Positions 60,995 to 64,000 of a stretch of 64,000 bases of DNA are shown here, in pieces. The translations under genes were made by a program, and so were the position numbers. Each line of letters opens with the position of its first letter. Position 1 is the stretch's first letter. The stretch is taken from positions 1 to 64,000 of the forward strand of contig NZ_LT635544.1 of NCBI RefSeq assembly GCF_900120125.1, in the 5' to 3' direction. Below the pieces are notes generated by a model. That model was given only the letters and a program-made list of their open reading frames with translations, did no database searches and was not told the DNA's origin. The DNA comes from Gemella massiliensis (lineage in GTDB: Bacteria; Bacillota; Bacilli; Staphylococcales; Gemellaceae).

Positions 60995-62194
60995 TTATTT
61001 TTTTCTACGTTTATATATTACCTGATCGCCGGTATTTCGTTTTTGAAGACGATCATTTCTTGAATTTATTTGAGCGGTTTTTTGAGAATTTTCTTCCTTT
61101 AATGTCGGTTCAACATTAATCTCTTCTTTTTGAATATCAATATTTTTAGAGAAGGTTTCATTTTCTTCCGTATTAAATTGACTATTATTAGAGTTAAAAT
61201 CCTGTTTTTGTGCGCTAAACTCTACATTTTGGTTATTAAATCTAGGGTTAAAACCTTGATTATTAGGATTTACCTGTTCGTTAGGATTAAAACTTTGAGC
61301 TGTTCTATTGTTAGTGTTAAATTGACCTTGATTATTAGGGTTGACGTTTCGACCATCTCCATTGAACTGAGAATGATTAAAGTTTTGACCTTGATTATTA
61401 AATTGAGAATTTTGTCCATTAAATCTTGGATTAACACCTTGGCTGTTAGGTCTTGGTTGTCCGCTTGCAAAATTTCCTTGTCCTCTTTGGTTATTAGAAT
61501 TAAAACTTTGAGCATTTTGATTATTTCTATCGTAAGCTGTGTTGCGGTTTATCGGATTACCGAACTGGTCAAATTGCCCTCCTTGTTTAAAGTTTGGAAT
61601 AGGATTACCAAATTGATCATATTGAACAAATTGTGAGTAGTACGCCTTAGCTTGCGGTGTCTGTCTTACAAAAAATTTAATAAAATCATCATTTTTATTA
61701 GTTTCAAGCGCATTAGAAGGTAATGACATTAGTATGAAGAAAAATCCTATAACATAAATAAATGATATTATGTATATTGTAAAGTAATTTAATAAATAAA
61801 ACAATACAATTAAAATAGCCAATCCCCAGTTAGTAAAACCTACATCTCTTAAGCGACGTGCATAGCTTGCTGTTATAGGAATTAATATAATAATACCTAT
61901 AACTATTAAAATAAAAATAACCGCTATACTGGTAGTTGCGGTAGATGCCGCATCAGCGAAAGAATTACCGGAAAAGTAATCATAATTACGATAAGCACGA
62001 GATGTAATTCCGGCAAAAGAAGCAAATACACTATAAAAAAATACAATTAATACAATTAAAAATCCAACGTGAATAGTTCCGACCGGAAACCAATGCCCGG
62101 CACGTGAAGAATAACCGTTAAAATCTACAAAACCTTTAAAAAAATCACTAAAAGCGGATCCAAAGGTAACGTGTTTTTTTCTTTGATCTATCAT
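60995..62194 (-). CDS. DUF805 membrane protein with a long Q/N-rich tail
   Basis: A 399-residue protein. The N-terminal half (about 1-165) is a DUF805 domain with four membrane helices and the family motif YARRLRDVGFTNWG. The C-terminal 200 residues are extremely rich in Asn, Gln, Phe and Gly with repeated phrases such as QFGNPI (twice), NPRFN (twice), AQSFN (twice) and many NNQ units, then a Glu/Lys-rich end. The tail looks prion-like or sticky and lies on the cytoplasmic side if DUF805 topology is standard. GGAGG lies before the ATG. The function is unknown. Confidence 0.8.
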   Translation of the reverse strand: MIDQRKKHVTFGSAFSDFFKGFVDFNGYSSRAGHWFPVGTIHVGFLIVLIVFFYSVFASFAGITSRAYRNYDYFSGNSFADAASTATTSIAVIFILIVIGIIILIPITASYARRLRDVGFTNWGLAILIVLFYLLNYFTIYIISFIYVIGFFFILMSLPSNALETNKNDDFIKFFVRQTPQAKAYYSQFVQYDQFGNPIPNFKQGGQFDQFGNPINRNTAYDRNNQNAQSFNSNNQRGQGNFASGQPRPNSQGVNPRFNGQNSQFNNQGQNFNHSQFNGDGRNVNPNNQGQFNTNNRTAQSFNPNEQVNPNNQGFNPRFNNQNVEFSAQKQDFNSNNSQFNTEENETFSKNIDIQKEEINVEPTLKEENSQKTAQINSRNDRLQKRNTGDQVIYKRRKK

Positions 62195-62302
62195 AAAATC
62201 CTCCTTAAAAAATAAACTTAGAATAATATACTAATAATATAATATCTATATAAATAAGTCAATTAAAACAAGGAATTTTATAAAGTGATTACCACTACAA
62301 AC

Positions 62303-62463
62303 ATTGCTATTAAGTTCGTTGCTGTTCTTAGTGGTGGAATACTAGCTTCACCTGAGATTATAAGCTCAGGTGAACCTTAAGGAAACTGCGTAGCAGTTAG
62401 TTCTTAAGGTTGCCACACCACTATAAAATCAGCAAAAAATAATATTTTGTATATAAATATATA
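62303..62463. repeat. 161-bp structured repeat element, copy 2
   Basis: Second copy of the element at 41056-41216, same length, differing at four positions. The outer stems (TTGCTG/CAGCAA and TAGTGGTG/CACCACTA) are unchanged. The first hairpin keeps 10 bp. In the second hairpin, two changes (CCTTAAGGAA against TTCTTAAGG) keep it paired by adding a C-G and a G-U pair. It lies in the gap before the lipid kinase gene. The rest of 62195-62768 is AT-rich, with a 10-bp palindrome (ATAGTGAATTAT/ATAATTCACTAT, about 62610-62650) that probably acts as a terminator. Confidence 0.85.
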
Positions 62464-62768
62464 GATTTACAATAAGGGGGATAATTTGTTTATCCAATCT
62501 TAAGTCTGGTTATACTTTTACCATAAATAATATAATATAGTAAGAAAATATATTTAGATAAAAAATAATATTTAAAATTTATATATAGAATAAAATTATA
62601 AATGGAAACATAGTGAATTATTAGATATGGAATTTTATAATTCACTATTTTTTATTTTTTGATTGATATTTTTTGTTGTTAAAAAGTTAAAGTAAATGAT
62701 ATTAAATTTGAAAGTAGAGTGTTTTTAAGGTATAATTGTTTAGAAGAATATAGTTTAGGATTTATGTG

Positions 62769-63620
62769 ATGATTGAGATAATTGTTAATTCAAATAATAA
62801 AAATTCGCTAAAAAAATTAGCGGAACTTGAATGTTGTTTAAAACAGGAAAGAATAGTTTATAAAGTATTAAAAACATCAGAAAAAGAAAATGCAACATCG
62901 CTTATGGACAAAATAAAAGGTGATAATCTTATTGTTATAGGTGGTGACGGAACGATAAACGAAGTCATGAATAATTACCACAAGGAAAATATTATTTATT
63001 TTGCCAGTGGATCCGGAAATGATTTAGGTCGTTCTTTGCAACTTGATAAAAAAGTATCAAAGGTAACGAAACTTTTAGAAAACGGAGAAATCACTTATTA
63101 TGATGTTGGTGAGATAGATGGAAGAAAATTTTGTACAGGTTTTGATATAGGGTATAACGCTGATGTTATCAGAAGGGTTGAAAGTTCGAAGTTTAAAAAA
63201 TATTTTAGGAAGTATATTTATTTATTTTGCGGGATTATAAGTATTTTAAATTTAAAAAAATATAATGCTGAAATAATCTTTAATAATAAAAAAATAGAAA
63301 CTACTAAACTGTATCTATTAAATGTGATGTTACAACCTTATGAAGGGGGAGGAGTAAAATTTTCCCATACTGCAAGCGGTAAAGACGGCATGTTCCATAT
63401 ATTAATTATGAGAAACATGAATCCGCCACTTTTTGTTTATAATTATTTATGTTTACTATTAAAACGTCATGACAAATTAAAAAAAGTGGAAATATATACT
63501 GCTAAAACATTAACGGTAAAAACAAATCAAAATTATTACCAAGTTGACGGAGAATTAATAAAAAATAAAAAACAACTAATGCTAAAATGTTTAGAGAAAT
63601 ATTATAAAATTAAAAAATAA
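62769..63620 (+). CDS. Diacylglycerol kinase-family lipid kinase
   Basis: A 283-residue protein with the DAGK catalytic motif VIGGDGTINEVMN (about 58-70) and the ATP-site GSGNDLGRSL (about 82-91), then the C-terminal beta-sandwich ending QVDGELI. In Firmicutes DgkB and YegS-like enzymes phosphorylate diacylglycerol or related lipids. This shorter form (DgkB is about 300) could be either. I prefer ATG 62769 over the GTG one codon earlier, with AGGA upstream. It is monocistronic as far as the window shows. Confidence 0.85.
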   Translation: MIEIIVNSNNKNSLKKLAELECCLKQERIVYKVLKTSEKENATSLMDKIKGDNLIVIGGDGTINEVMNNYHKENIIYFASGSGNDLGRSLQLDKKVSKVTKLLENGEITYYDVGEIDGRKFCTGFDIGYNADVIRRVESSKFKKYFRKYIYLFCGIISILNLKKYNAEIIFNNKKIETTKLYLLNVMLQPYEGGGVKFSHTASGKDGMFHILIMRNMNPPLFVYNYLCLLLKRHDKLKKVEIYTAKTLTVKTNQNYYQVDGELIKNKKQLMLKCLEKYYKIKK

Positions 63621-63856
63621 AATAGAAATTTTAAAAATATTATATTGGTAATATGTAGTTATAGTTGTAAATATTTTGAGCTAATTTAAAATATTAAGGT
63701 AATTTCTCCTAAATTGTTCCAATTATTTATAGAAATTATAGAAACTTTTTAAAATTTTGTACGTATCTATGTGTGTAACATTAATGTAATAGACAACAGT
63801 TAAAATAAGTGATAGAATGGATAGAAGATAATTTTATAAAGTTAGGAATTAGAGAA

Positions 63857-64000
63857 ATGTCAAGAAGAAATAAAAGAAATTTTGAAGAGGAATCCGGTAG
63901 AAAAATAGGTGGTTTTGATATCATAAACGGTATATTAAGTGCTGTGCTGTTAATAAGCGGGGTACTGGTCGGATACACCATGCTGAAGTATAATTTTTTA
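63857..64000 (+). CDS. N-terminus of a probable LytR-CpsA-Psr (LCP) protein, cut by window end
   Basis: An open frame from ATG 63857 runs off the right edge (48 codons). It encodes a basic start (MSRRNKRNFEEESGRK) followed by a membrane helix (FDIINGILSAVLLISGVLVG) and ...YTMLKYNFL, the usual layout of LCP proteins that attach teichoic acid or capsule to peptidoglycan. The catalytic domain would lie outside the window, so the assignment is tentative. A weak purine run AGAGAA lies just before the ATG. Confidence 0.5.
   Translation, partial: MSRRNKRNFEEESGRKIGGFDIINGILSAVLLISGVLVGYTMLKYNFL

Noticed and set aside
61100..61600. Short direct repeats resembling a CRISPR array
   Set aside because: The units vary in length and sequence and are in frame with the DUF805 gene, where they encode the Q/N-rich tail.
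61130..61636. 168-codon plus-strand frame opposite the DUF805 gene
   Set aside because: It arises from the low-complexity Asn/Gln repeats on the other strand. Its Ile/Arg/Leu repeats mirror those codons and no ribosome site is present.
63781..63981. 66-codon minus-strand frame at the right edge
   Set aside because: It lies opposite the start of the probable LCP gene, which has a better protein composition and a membrane helix.

Overview
The window looks like chromosomal DNA around the replication origin of a low-GC, fermentative Gram-positive coccus. The gene content, the AT-rich codon use and a canonical cholesterol-dependent cytolysin fit Gemella (Bacillales) best. I cannot name the species from sequence alone. 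Supporting signs are the dnaA/dnaN/rpmH/rnpA/jag/mnmE block, ccpA, L-lactate dehydrogenase, a Bce-type two-component/ABC module, FMN and T-box riboswitches, and Shine-Dalgarno sites of the AAAGGAGG type. Layout: the left edge holds the 5' end of a 16S rRNA gene read leftward, with a tRNA-Gly(UCC) gene and two tandem consensus promoters upstream of it. Then come ccpA, ldh, a CynX-type transporter, dnaN and dnaA (all minus), the oriC-type intergenic region, and rpmH, rnpA, jag, an orphan CheY-like receiver, mnmE and exoA (plus). yidC, recF and mnmG, often found in this neighbourhood in Firmicutes, are not here. From 13 to 24 kb lie a Met T-box controlling metY, a BceRS-BceAB-like antimicrobial-peptide module, a flavin disulfide reductase of the hypothiocyanite-reductase type, yceD-rpmF and a nucleoside-recognition membrane protein. 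From 25 to 33.7 kb are a DeoR regulator, RDD protein, YebC, and ytpQ-ytpR followed by a large acidic protein that resembles the N-terminal part of the SftA DNA translocase but has no motor. After it comes a small DUF1659-DUF2922-YvrJ-lysin cassette whose CHAP/SH3 lysin is frameshifted. The 33.7 to 46 kb stretch carries the fructose regulon (fruR-fruK-fruA, with fruA frameshifted in a poly-A tract), a metallophosphoesterase, sodA, a dicarboxylate/amino-acid symporter, a NatAB-like ABC exporter with a PadR regulator, a rhodanese lipoprotein and two decayed genes. From 46 kb to the end are ferrochelatase, yidD, dps, an FMN riboswitch with ribU, a PspC protein, a CydDC-like ABC pair directly upstream of the cytolysin gene, a CYTH/MnmM/YabN-like group, a YeiH transporter, a FabK-like reductase, a 32-residue membrane peptide, a DUF805 protein with a Q/N-rich tail, a lipid kinase and the start of a probable LCP cell-wall protein. 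The most unusual signals are non-coding. First, a 161-bp element that can fold into a branched RNA occurs twice, at 41056-41216 and 62303-62463, almost unchanged. Second, a separate family of roughly 70-150-bp elements, each ending in a long hairpin, is scattered between genes, including between rpmH and rnpA. Neither carries a transposase. Several genes are broken at A-tracts, which suggests either recent decay or slippage-dependent expression.
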